From positions 124,001 to 188,000 of the forward strand of contig NZ_JAOEBG010000007.1 of NCBI RefSeq assembly GCF_029836165.1: a stretch of 64,000 bases of DNA. Direction: 5' to 3'. Made by a program: the position numbers and the translations under genes. Positions 34,162-45,600 of the stretch are shown one piece after another. A model generated the notes under the pieces. It worked only from the letters and a program-made list of their open reading frames with translations, was not told the DNA's origin and did no database searches. Each line of letters begins with the position of its first letter. Positions within the stretch are counted from its first letter, which is position 1. Source of the DNA: Pseudomonas sp. GD04091. Lineage in GTDB: Bacteria; Pseudomonadota; Gammaproteobacteria; Pseudomonadales; Pseudomonadaceae.

Positions 34162-34815
34162 GTGCCGGAAAAAGAGGAAGTGGGTCGTCGCGAACGGAAG
34201 AAGCTGCAACTGCGTGAAGCGCTCATAACCGCGGCTTATGAGCTCTTTGCCGTGAAAGGTTTCGATGAGACCCGCGTCGAAGACATCACGGAGAAGGTCG
34301 ACGTGTCCACGCGCACCTTCTTTCGCTATTTCGCTTCCAAGGAGGATGTGGTGCTCGACTACCAAGAGGCCGAGCATCAGGACTTCATGGCCGCCTTGTC
34401 GAAAAGGCCCCCTCACGAGCCCGCGCTGACTGCCCTGCACCATGCGGCGGTCGAGGTGGTCCGCGGGTGTGAGAACGGATCGTACGGTTTCAACGCGGAT
34501 CGCTTCATGACGCTGCAGGAGTTGCTGCGCAGCCACCCGTTGGTCAGGGCCAAGAACCTTCAGAATTGCGTCGGCAGGCGCGACTCGGTCGTCGCGCTGA
34601 TCGCCCGGCGAATGGGCACGGATCCGGCGCAGGACATTCGCCCGAATGTGCTTGTCTGGGCCTTGGACTATGCACACATCGCCGCTCACGACCTGTGGAA
34701 GAGGAATGCTTCGGCGGCTTACTCAGATCTGCTTGATGAGATTTTCCGAATTATTGAACAAGGGTTGAATTTTCCGGTTTGTGATGGTGGGCGGGGGGGG
34801 GAGGTGCAGGGGTAG
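34162..34815 (+). CDS. TetR-family regulator, likely controller of the NRPS operon
   Basis: This is a 217-residue regulator starting at GTG 34162, five bases behind GGGGAG. The N-terminal helix-turn-helix is DETRVEDITEKVDVSTRTFFRYFASKEDVVL. The remainder is the helical ligand domain with WALDYAHIAAHDLW. It is divergent from the NRPS with 249 bp between, and palindromes in that gap overlap the predicted NRPS promoter. The last ten or so codons run into a tract of nine guanines (34793-34801), so strand slippage there would change only the C-terminal residues. Confidence 0.85.
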   Translation: MPEKEEVGRRERKKLQLREALITAAYELFAVKGFDETRVEDITEKVDVSTRTFFRYFASKEDVVLDYQEAEHQDFMAALSKRPPHEPALTALHHAAVEVVRGCENGSYGFNADRFMTLQELLRSHPLVRAKNLQNCVGRRDSVVALIARRMGTDPAQDIRPNVLVWALDYAHIAAHDLWKRNASAAYSDLLDEIFRIIEQGLNFPVCDGGRGGEVQG

Positions 34816-34858
34816 TCGTTGCTTGTCGGTTGGTAGAGGGGGGGTTGTTTGGGGGGGG
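34793..34858. repeat. Three poly-G tracts at the 3' end of the tetR-type gene
   Basis: Runs of 9, 7 and 8 guanines lie at 34793-34801, 34838-34844 and 34851-34858. The first is inside the last codons of the regulator. Nothing like this occurs elsewhere in the window. Confidence 0.7.
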
Positions 34859-35395
34859 CAGGTGGGGCGGCTTGGTGTTGGCGTGTTTTTTGTTAATACA
34901 CAAGGCACTTGTGGGGCGCAAAGTTCCTGATTTGCCGGGGCAATCTGAAACGAGTCGATATCTAACTGTTTTGTCTGATTAATAATTGATTGGTCAACTT
35001 GTTTGGAATACCAGTTGGAACGCTGCGTGATCTGGATTCCGATGGACGGTGCGTTTTGAGAACCGCCCCCAAAAACGAATCGGGGCCGAATCTATCAAGC
35101 AAATGGACGCGCTGCTGATTGTTGCTCCTGGGCTCGCAGGTCTGGGGCTCCTCGTGTGGTGTATTCAGAAATGCCCCTGGAAATCAGGCCACCGCTTTAC
35201 CCGTGCTCTGCCAGCCGATAAGGTGGCGCGCATTGCAAAGTGATGGCAGCTTGCGTGGTCCAGGGATGGCTCTCTGAATGAAGCGGTGCATTAAAGCGCT
35301 GTTTTGAGGCTTTCTCAGGTTCCCTCTCGTTTGTTCATTGCCCGTTTGAGTATTGGCCGGCCCATCTGATTGTGGACGGTATGGGAGTGTTATAC
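34816..35395. other. 580-bp stretch without a convincing gene; island junction
   Basis: The sequence changes from the poly-G zone to AT-rich DNA (about 34880-35010) and back. A 46-codon frame from ATG 35103 could encode a short membrane peptide (LLIVAPGLAGLGLLVWCI), but it has no ribosome-binding site that I can see. The hsdM promoter must lie near its right end. No repeat of the ssrA end is visible here. Confidence 0.5.
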
Positions 35396-37295
<1,900 letters not shown>

Positions 37296-37306
<11 letters not shown>

Positions 37307-38687
37307 CTTTGGTGCCCGTGATTCTTGTGAGCGCCTCACAGTGACGAGATCTTTCTCAAAACTGATTGAGCAGGGAGTGTTGGAGATCGGTGATGGCTAT
37401 CGTGCGAAGAATGATGAGTTGGGCGGAGATGGCTTGATTTTTTTACGCGCTGGGCATGTTCGAGATACCCATATTGACTTCGATGGCGTGGATCATTTTA
37501 AAGCAATTGATAATTCGAAACTCAGAGGCAAGCTATCTGTTTTGGGCGATGTTGTGGTCACAACAAAAGGTAATAGCACCGGGCGCATTGCGTTTGTGAC
37601 CAAGGGTATGCCTGAGTTTGTATATTCCCCGCATCTTAGCTTCTGGCGCTCTAAAGATGAGTCTGTGTTATGTCAGGGGTTCTTGCGGGCATGGTCTCGG
37701 GGAGGAGAGTTCGAATCTCAACTTCAGGCAATGTGCCGGTCGACTGATATGGCCCCATACCTGAGTCTTACTGATCAGAAACGTCTTCATATTACTCTTC
37801 CTTCGATAGAGCATCAGCGAGAAGCTGCCGAGATACTTGATGGCATAGAAGCCCGCATCACCCTGCAACGCGAAACCAACGCCACCTTGGACGCCATCGC
37901 CCAGGCGTTGTTCAAATCCTGGTTCGTCGATTTCGACCCCGTGCGCGCTAAGGTCGAAGGCCTACAGCCGGAAAGCATGGACGCCGCCACCGCAGCTCTG
38001 TTCCCCGACAGCTTCGAAGAGTCCGAACTGGGCTCGGTACCGAAGGGGTGGGAAGTTCTTCCGTTGAGGCAGTTGTGTGCATTCCAGAAGGGGTGCTCAT
38101 ACAAGGGAGATGGTCTGGCGGATGGAGAGGGGGCTTATATGTTCAATCTCGGCTGCTTCAATAAGCCGAGGGTTTATGCGTTTCAGAAGGTCAAGAGGTA
38201 TGTCGGTGACTACAAGCCTAAGCATCAGGTTTATCCAGGTGACTTAATTATTGCCAACACTGATATGACGCAGCAGCGAGATATTCTTGGTCGGCCACTA
38301 TTGGTTCCAAGTGGCATGGAGCCAGGGTTCATTTCTCACCATGTGTTCAAGGTTGAAGTGGGAGAGAGGTTCGGTAACCAGATAAGAGACTTCCTCTTCT
38401 TCTCTTTCCAGCAGGCCGTATTTAGGAAACGTGCAGTAGGGTATGCAACTGGTACCACCGTCTTGGCGTTGCCGAGGGATGCGCTGGAGGAGCACTGCGT
38501 TGTGCTTCCATCTCAGTCGCTATTGATGGCGTTTTCAGATGTTGTTTCTCCTTTGCTATCAACCATCCATGAGAATGAAGAGCGTGCAACATTGCTTACC
38601 CAACTCCGCGACACCCTCTTACCCCGCCTGATCTCCGGACAACTGCGTTTGCCTCAGGCCGCAGCGCTGATCGAGGCGGCGGTATAA
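37296..38687 (+). CDS. hsdS: Type I restriction-modification specificity subunit
   Basis: This is a 463-residue protein with two target-recognition domains (about 15-175 and 250-420). Each is followed by a conserved helical spacer ([48 protein letters not shown] in the middle region; a [20 protein letters not shown] helix at the end). The two TRD stretches are clearly lower in GC than the spacers, as expected for exchanged modules. It overlaps hsdM and sets the bipartite DNA sequence recognised by the complex. The recognised sequence cannot be read from this. Confidence 0.9.
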
Positions 38688-38690
38688 GCA

Positions 38691-38936
38691 TGAGTGTTAA
38701 TGCCGATTTCTCCCGGCTGCTGGGCGCAGGGGCCAGAGGTGCTGGAGACACCCACGCGGGAGACTTGGAAGAACGCGTTCGATCAGTTGGTGCTGGACGG
38801 TCGAGTGCGTTTCGTCACGTTTCACCAAAGCTTCAGCTACGAAGATTTCGTTGAAGGTTTGCGAGCCGTATCAGAGGGCGGGCAGCTGCATTACAAGGTT
38901 GAGCCGGGTGTAGATAGCCCGTTATCGCAACTGTAA
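38691..38936 (+). pseudogene. Remnant of a McrB-like AAA+ restriction GTPase
   Basis: Between hsdS and hsdR, a short frame encodes RVRFVTFHQSFSYEDFVEGL, followed shortly by GQLHYKVEPGV. This is the segment that precedes Walker B in McrB-type AAA+ proteins. Walker A, Walker B and the N-terminal DNA-binding domain are all missing, and an overlapping frame starting at ATG 38691 runs out of phase with it. It is therefore an internal fragment of a lost type IV-like gene. Confidence 0.65.
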
Positions 38937-38997
38937 TCGACTAAGTGGATCGCATTGAGCTTGCAGAGATGCCAGGTAAGGCTCGTTAAGGACGGAT

Positions 38998-41900
38998 ATG
39001 ACCGAAGACCAACTGGAACAGGAAACCCTCGGCTGGCTCACTGAGCTGGGTTACGCGCACCTCTATGGGCCGGACATCGCCCACGACGGCGATAACCCCG
39101 AGCGCGGGAGCTATCGCGACGTGCTGTTGACCATGCGCCTGCGCACGGCCATTTCCCGGCTCAACCCGCAGATCCCACTGTCGGCGCGTGAGGACGCCTT
39201 ACGCCAGGTGCTGGAGCTGGGCGTGCCGGTGCAGCTGTCGGCCAATCGCCTGCTTCATCGTCTGCTGGTCGGCGGTGTGCCGGTGCAGTACCAGAAGGAC
39301 GGAGAGACCCGCGGCGATTTCGTGCGCCTGATCGACTGGGTGGATGTGCAGGCCAACGAGTGGCTGGCGGTCAATCAGTTCAGCATTCAGGGGCCGAAGC
39401 ACACACGTCGGCCGGACATCATCCTATTCGTCAACGGCCTGCCGTTGGTGCTTCTGGAGCTAAAGAACCCGGCGGGTGTGAATGCCGACCTGGTCAAGGC
39501 CTTCGACCAGCTCCAGACCTACAAGGAGCAGATCCCGGACGTCTTTCATTACAACGAGATTCTGGTGATCAGCGATGGAAGCGAGGCGCGCCTGGGCTCG
39601 CTGTCTGCGGATATCGAGCGCTTCGCCCGCTGGCGCACCATCGATGGGACTACGATCGATCCGCTGGGTGAGTTCAACGAGCTTGAGACGCTGGTTCGTG
39701 GGGTGCTGCAGCCGGTGCTTTTGCTGGATTATCTGCGTTACTTTGTGCTGTTCGAGGATGATGGGCGGCTGGTGAAGAAGATTGCCGGCTATCACCAGTT
39801 CCATGCCGTGCGTGCGGCGATCCAGCAAGCGGTGATCGCCTCGCGCCCCGGCGGCACGCACAAGGGCGGGGTGGTCTGGCATACCCAGGGCTCGGGCAAG
39901 AGCATCACCATGACCTGCTTCGCCGCCCGAGTGATGCAGGAAGCGGCGATGGAGAACCCGACCATCGTAGTCATCACCGACCGCAACGACCTGGATGGCC
40001 AACTGTTTGGCGTGTTCTCGCTGTCGCAGGATCTGCTGCGTGAACAGCCAGTACAGGCGCTTACCCGCGGCGATCTGCGCGAGAAACTGGCCAACCGCCC
40101 CAGTGGCGGCATTGTCTTCGCCACCATCCAGAAGTTCATGCCGGGCGAGGATGAAGACAGTTTCCCGGTGTTGTCCATGCGCTCGAATATCGTGGTGGTG
40201 GCCGACGAGGCGCACCGCACCCAATACGGCTTCAGTGCTTCGCTGAAGGTGCCGGACTTGAAGGTGGCCGATGCCAGTGCTCGCTATCAGGTGGGTTATG
40301 CCCAGCACCTGCGCGACGCTCTGCCTAACGCTACCTTCGTGGCCTTTACCGGTACGCCGGTGTCCAGCGAAGATCGTGATACCCGTGCGGTGTTCGGCGA
40401 CTACATCCACGTCTACGACATGCAGCAGGCCAAGGAAGATGGCGCCACCGTGGCCATCTACTACGAGTCGCGGCTGGCCAAGCTGTCGCTCAAAGACTCG
40501 GAGCTGGCGCATATCGACGACGAGGTCGACGAGCTGGCCGAGGATGAGGAGGAGGATCAGCAGTCACGCTTGAAGTCGCGCTGGGCCGCGTTGGAAAAAA
40601 TCGTGGGGGCCGAGCCGCGTATCAAGAGCGTGGCGGCCGATTTGGTGGCGCACTTCGAGGAACGCGACCAGGCGCAAAACGGCAAGGCCATGGTGGTGGC
40701 CATGAGTCGTGAGATCTGCGTGCACCTGTACAACGAGATCATCGCCCTGCGCCCCGAATGGCACGATGAGAATCCGGAGAAGGGCGCGGTGAAGATCGTC
40801 ATGACCGGTAGCGCATCGGACAAGGCACTGCTGCGCCCGCATATTTACCCGGGGCAGGTGAAGAAGCGCTTGGAGAAGCGTTTCAAGGACCCTGCCGATC
40901 CGCTGCAATTGGTGATCGTCCGCGACATGTGGCTGACCGGTTTCGATGCGCCCTGCGTGCATACCCTGTACGTCGACAAGCCGATGAAGGGCCACAACCT
41001 GATGCAGGCCATCGCCCGGGTGAACCGGGTGTTCAAGGACAAGCAGGGCGGTCTGGTAGTGGATTACATCGGCATTGCCAACGAGCTGAAGGCGGCGCTC
41101 AAGGAATACACCGCCAGCAATGGCAGGGGGCGGCCCACCGTCGATGCCCATGAAGCCTATGCGGTGCTGGAGGAAAAGCTCGATGTGCTACGTAGCCTGC
41201 TGTATGGCTTCGATTACGGCGACTTCCTGACTGGCGGGCACAAGCTACTGGCTGGTGCCGCCAACCATGTGCTGGGGCTGGAGGATGGCAAGAAGCGATT
41301 TGCCGACAATGCCCTGGCCATGAGCAAGGCCTTTACCCTGTGCTGCACCCTGGACGAGGCCAAAGTCGTTCGGGAGGAAGTCGCTTTCCTACAGGCCATC
41401 AAGGTGCTGCTGACCAAGCGTGACATTAGCGCCCAAAAGAAAACCGACGAAGAACGTGAGCTGGCGATCCGCCAGATCATCGGCAATGCCGTAGTCTCCG
41501 GCGAGGTGGTGGATGTGTTCGAGGCGGTCGGTCTGGACAAGCCCAACATCGGCCTGCTCGATGACGAGTTTCTTGCCGAGGTGCGCAACCTACCGGAGAA
41601 AAACCTGGCGGTTGAGCTACTGGAGCGCCTGCTGGAGGGTGAGATCAAGAGCAAGTTCGCCAGCAACCTGGCCCAGGTGAAGAAGTTCTCCGAGCTGCTC
41701 GATAGCGTGATCAAGCGCTACCAGAACCGCTCCATCGAGACCGCCCAGGTCATCGAAGAGCTGATCGAGATGGCCAAGAAATTTGCTGCAGCGAGCAAGC
41801 GTGGAGATGCGCTGGGCCTGAATGATGACGAGTTGGCTTTCTACGATGCGCTGGCCAACAACGAGGCCTCGGTGCGAGAGCTGGGCGATGAGATCCTAGC

Positions 41901-42099
41901 CAAGATCGCCCATGAGCTGACCGATAGCCTGCGCCAGAACGTAACCGTAGACTGGAGTAATCGTGACAGTGTGCGGGCCAAGCTGCGGCTTCTGGTCAAG
42001 CGCATCCTGCGTAAATATAAGTATCCGCCGGATCAGCAGGAGGAGGCGGCACAACTAGTGCTGGCGCAGGCTGAGACGCTCTGTGAGGCATGGATGTAG
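38998..42099 (+). CDS. hsdR: Type I restriction endonuclease/translocase subunit
   Basis: This is a 1033-residue protein. The N-terminal PD-(D/E)xK nuclease shows Asp140 and Glu154-x-Lys156 in RPDIILF...LELKNP. The superfamily 2 motor has Walker A TQGSGKS near 296-302 and DEAH at 403-406, with the later motif TGFDAPCVHTLYVDKPM. The C-terminal helical region (about 850-1033) contacts HsdM/S. The start is ATG 38998, with AAGGACGG just ahead. It is separated from hsdS by the McrB remnant but intact, so the restriction system looks functional. Confidence 0.93.
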   Translation: MTEDQLEQETLGWLTELGYAHLYGPDIAHDGDNPERGSYRDVLLTMRLRTAISRLNPQIPLSAREDALRQVLELGVPVQLSANRLLHRLLVGGVPVQYQKDGETRGDFVRLIDWVDVQANEWLAVNQFSIQGPKHTRRPDIILFVNGLPLVLLELKNPAGVNADLVKAFDQLQTYKEQIPDVFHYNEILVISDGSEARLGSLSADIERFARWRTIDGTTIDPLGEFNELETLVRGVLQPVLLLDYLRYFVLFEDDGRLVKKIAGYHQFHAVRAAIQQAVIASRPGGTHKGGVVWHTQGSGKSITMTCFAARVMQEAAMENPTIVVITDRNDLDGQLFGVFSLSQDLLREQPVQALTRGDLREKLANRPSGGIVFATIQKFMPGEDEDSFPVLSMRSNIVVVADEAHRTQYGFSASLKVPDLKVADASARYQVGYAQHLRDALPNATFVAFTGTPVSSEDRDTRAVFGDYIHVYDMQQAKEDGATVAIYYESRLAKLSLKDSELAHIDDEVDELAEDEEEDQQSRLKSRWAALEKIVGAEPRIKSVAADLVAHFEERDQAQNGKAMVVAMSREICVHLYNEIIALRPEWHDENPEKGAVKIVMTGSASDKALLRPHIYPGQVKKRLEKRFKDPADPLQLVIVRDMWLTGFDAPCVHTLYVDKPMKGHNLMQAIARVNRVFKDKQGGLVVDYIGIANELKAALKEYTASNGRGRPTVDAHEAYAVLEEKLDVLRSLLYGFDYGDFLTGGHKLLAGAANHVLGLEDGKKRFADNALAMSKAFTLCCTLDEAKVVREEVAFLQAIKVLLTKRDISAQKKTDEERELAIRQIIGNAVVSGEVVDVFEAVGLDKPNIGLLDDEFLAEVRNLPEKNLAVELLERLLEGEIKSKFASNLAQVKKFSELLDSVIKRYQNRSIETAQVIEELIEMAKKFAAASKRGDALGLNDDELAFYDALANNEASVRELGDEILAKIAHELTDSLRQNVTVDWSNRDSVRAKLRLLVKRILRKYKYPPDQQEEAAQLVLAQAETLCEAWM

Positions 42100-42124
42100 G
42101 GCTGGCTGCCGGTATGAACCCACA

Positions 42125-42295
42125 AATGCCATGACGGTCACCTCATCTCTCGCTCTCCGATCCTCGCCCCACGTCATCCCGCCAAGAATGCTGAGTGTTA
42201 TCAGGGACTAAGGCCCCTGCGACCTATGGGGATGTCCTCTAACGCGGGACTGGCGACTCCTTGCGACCGGGAGTAAGGGCATCTCATGATCTGGC
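42125..42295. repeat. 171-bp direct repeat, left copy
   Basis: This copy matches 51961-52131 over its whole length at roughly 85-90 percent by eye, including a 40-bp run that is identical. The right copy is the leader and first codons of the tyrosine recombinase gene. The left copy therefore looks like a leftover recombinase front end, beginning 26 bp after hsdR. It keeps the hairpin pairing (GATGTCCT with AGGGCATC, one G-U). Confidence 0.85.
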
Positions 42296-42617
42296 ACCAG
42301 ACGAACGGTTGTTGGCTGTAAGGCCCCGATTTTCGCGGGTCTGGAATTTGGTGGATTTTTGACGTACCTCAAAGGGTATCTATAAAAAAATCAGCTAGTT
42401 ATGGCTTTTTGTGGAATCAAATCGGGAATTTTTGGGCCCTTTTGATTGTTGCTATGCGAGAGGATATCTGCTGCTGAAGAGTCTCAATGGTAAGGTGACT
42501 TGATGCACCGCTTGACACGATCCGGAGATTAAGACTCCGACTGAAACGATATGACCCAGTCACCAGTCACCAGTCAATGCTGACATTACGTGCGGCAAGC
42601 AAGGAGGCGTCCTCGAA
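42296..42617. other. Non-coding leader before the NTPase gene
   Basis: These 322 bases contain no supported gene. They are AT-rich in the middle (about 42350-42470) and end with AGGAGG at 42601-42606, the ribosome-binding site of the NTPase gene. A promoter is likely here but no clear -10/-35 pair stands out. Confidence 0.5.
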
Positions 42618-45600
42618 ATGCCAGCCATAAGCTATTTCTCGCGATTTCTTCGTAAACCCGACGAGCAAGGGCAGATGCAAATAGTCGGTGACACTGAAAT
42701 TTTGACAATAGCTGGGCCGAAGGTCGTACTAGGTGAACCCGGCATGGGCAAAAGCGAGCTAATCCGGGAGCTTGGACGCAGACTCGATGTTCAACCGGTT
42801 GACGCAACCCGCTTCATGCATAGTAAAGACCCATCGCGGTTTGTGGTTGCCGGCAAACCGCTGCTAATCGACGCCCTGGATGAAGCCGTAGCGCGCCATG
42901 AGGGCGATGCTGTTGTTTTGATACTTGAGCAACTGGAGGATGCTGGTTCACCTGAGTTCATTCTGTCGTGCCGTGCCCGCGAATGGCAGTCACGCAGCGC
43001 GACTCGTCTACGCCAAATCTATGGGGTCGAGCCCATCATCTTCTCGCTCGAGGCCCTGAGCCGAGCCGAGGCAAGTTCGTTCTTGCAGCAGCGTTATCCG
43101 ACGGTGGATGTGGCACACGTAATTTCTCATCTCGAAGCGCATGGTATCGCCGACCTGTATGGCAACCCGCTTACCCTCGGATTGATGGGGCAAGTGGCTG
43201 AGCACGACGCCCAGTTACCGGCGACGCGCGCCGCTCTATTTGAGCGCGTCTGCACCTTGATATGGCCGGAACATGATAGTAATCGCAACGATCTTGGCTT
43301 AGGCAGAATTACTGCTAATCAGGCACTGTCAGCAGCAGGAGCAATCATGGCCGGATTGCTACTTGCCGGCGCAGAGGCCGTTAACCTTTTTGGCCCTGCG
43401 CAGTCCCAGGATAACGATGCTCGCCTTGTTGACCTCGAACAGCTCCCCGAAGCAGGTGCTGCGCGAGCAATAATCGCGTCGAAGCTGTTCCAGAGCGTCG
43501 GCGTTGGACGGGCAAAACCGATTCACCGGGTTATTGCAGAGTTCCTCGGCGCTCGCTGGCTAGCACAGCAGGCGGAAACAAAGCGTGCACAGCGCCGCTT
43601 GCTGGCCCAATTTCATGGCGCCGGTGCGGTTCCAGTCAGTTTGCGCGGCCTGCATGCCTGGCTTGCATTTCACAGCACTGCGATGGCTCCTGCGGTCATC
43701 GCAGTTGATCCGTTCGGCGTACTGCGCTATGGCGAGACGGTCAATCTGACCTCTGAGCACGCTGATTGCTTGCTTGGAGCACTCAAATCTCTCGCTGAAA
43801 TTGATCCTTATTTTGGAGCGCAAGACTGGGATAGCCATTCGGCCAAGGGCCTGATGAATCCCAGTCTCCGCACCAAGATCGAAGCAATAATCAGCTCGAC
43901 CGAAAGCAATGGCCACTTGCGCGCCGTGCTGATTGCGGGCCTCAAAGACGTGCAGCTCGCGCGTGACCTCGCAGACACTCTGGAGGCCGTGACACTTTCT
44001 ACAGAGCGTTTCTATCGTGAACGTCAAGACGCGGCCACAGCACTCATGCCCTACCGCGACCGAGCTTGGTGGCAGCAGACGATTGCCAATCTGCGCCTCC
44101 AGGGTACTGCAGACTCCACTCGGCTCGCCCGCAACCTGATCCAAGAGTTCGATTGCGATGTCCCAGATGAGCTCCTGGTAGAAACGCTTTTGGCCGAGAT
44201 GGGGCTCACAATCTGTCCTCTGCCGTCAGCCGGAGTTGAACGGGTCCACACTTACCGTCATTACGGACGTATCGTCGATATGATCTCCGCGACCCGACTG
44301 ACCAACATAATCAGCCTTCTCGCAGACCATGTTTCGCTGGTGGACGATTCCGACTGGCAGGGTCGGAACGATCTGGCCGAGATTGTAGCGTTGCTTATGG
44401 TACGCGCGATCGACGAGAAGAAGGTGTCACCTTGTGACGCTGCGGCGCTTTGGGGCTGGCTCGGGACGTTTAAGCGCACCAACACCTCCAGCCGTACGGC
44501 GACGGAGTCGCTTAAATTGCGGCTCGAAGAACATGACGCCTTGCGCCGTTCGGTTCAGCTGTATGCTCTTTACGAGGCCCGACCTCGACCCACTATCTGG
44601 ATGTCGCAAATAGATCTCAACGAGCGTTTTGTTGGGCTAGCTGGGCGCCCAAAGGATGTCACTTGGTTTCTGGAGAGGCTTTCTGGGGCTGACAACAAGG
44701 ACCAGGGGCTGCGTGAAGACTGGCAAGATCTCATGTGCTTCGGTATCGGTCGCGATGGATTCGATCCCGCTCTGCGCGAAGCTAGCCGCCAGTTTCAAGC
44801 TGGCGATGGGCAACTTGAGGCTTTTGTGCACAAGCTTCAAAACCCCAAGAAGCCAGGGTGGCAGCTCAAGCAAGAGCGCAATGCGGCAAAGCAAGAAAGG
44901 AAGAAACGTATCGACTTCGAGACGCGTCGCCGCCTGTACGCAGCGAAAAGGGCCGAGCTTCGTGCTGGTGAGCTGGGGGTGACTCTTGCTCCAGCAAAAG
45001 TTTATCTCGGAGTATTTCATGACCTAGACCGCGAACAACCACCAATCGACCGGTTGATTGAGTGGTTTGGTTCAGAGCTCGGGAACGACGCGATGGCCGG
45101 CTTCGAAGCCGTCCTTCATCGCAGCGATATCCCCACTTCAGCGGAAGTTGCCCAAAGTTTCGCCGACAGCAGGCGCTGGAACTACGGCTTCGCTATCATG
45201 GCCGGCCTGCTGGCACGGCAGCGGGCTGGTCGAGGATTTGCTGATCTCTCAGTCGAAGTCCGAACGACCGGGTTGTTGCTATGCCACGATTCTTCTGACA
45301 TGTATGAGAGTGACGATCTGCCGCTACTCCGTGATGCGCTTGAGCAGGTCGTCATTTTGACAGCCTGGGATCGAGAGAATTTTGCGCGGCTGTGGATTGA
45401 GCCGTCGCTCGCTGCAGGCAATTCGCACGTATCCGGGCTCTACATGCTGGCGCATGACGAGCACTGGCAGCCGACTGGAGCTGCGCTCGCTTCAGAATGG
45501 CTCGTTAATTTTCCCAGTGTCCCCTTGAATGTAGAAGAGCAACTAGTCGATTGCCTAACGCATTCAGGCGCACTTGCATCCTTGGCATCGGTCGCCGCAG

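Noticed and set aside
35103..35243. 46-codon frame with one hydrophobic segment
   Set aside because: There is no visible ribosome-binding site and no family; it may be real but cannot be supported.
34816..35395. Second ssrA attachment site at the left island edge
   Set aside because: No stretch resembling the tmRNA T arm or acceptor end could be found there by eye.
42125..42295. CRISPR-like or IS terminal repeat
   Set aside because: There are only two copies 9.8 kb apart in direct orientation, no spacers and no transposase; the match is to the recombinase leader.
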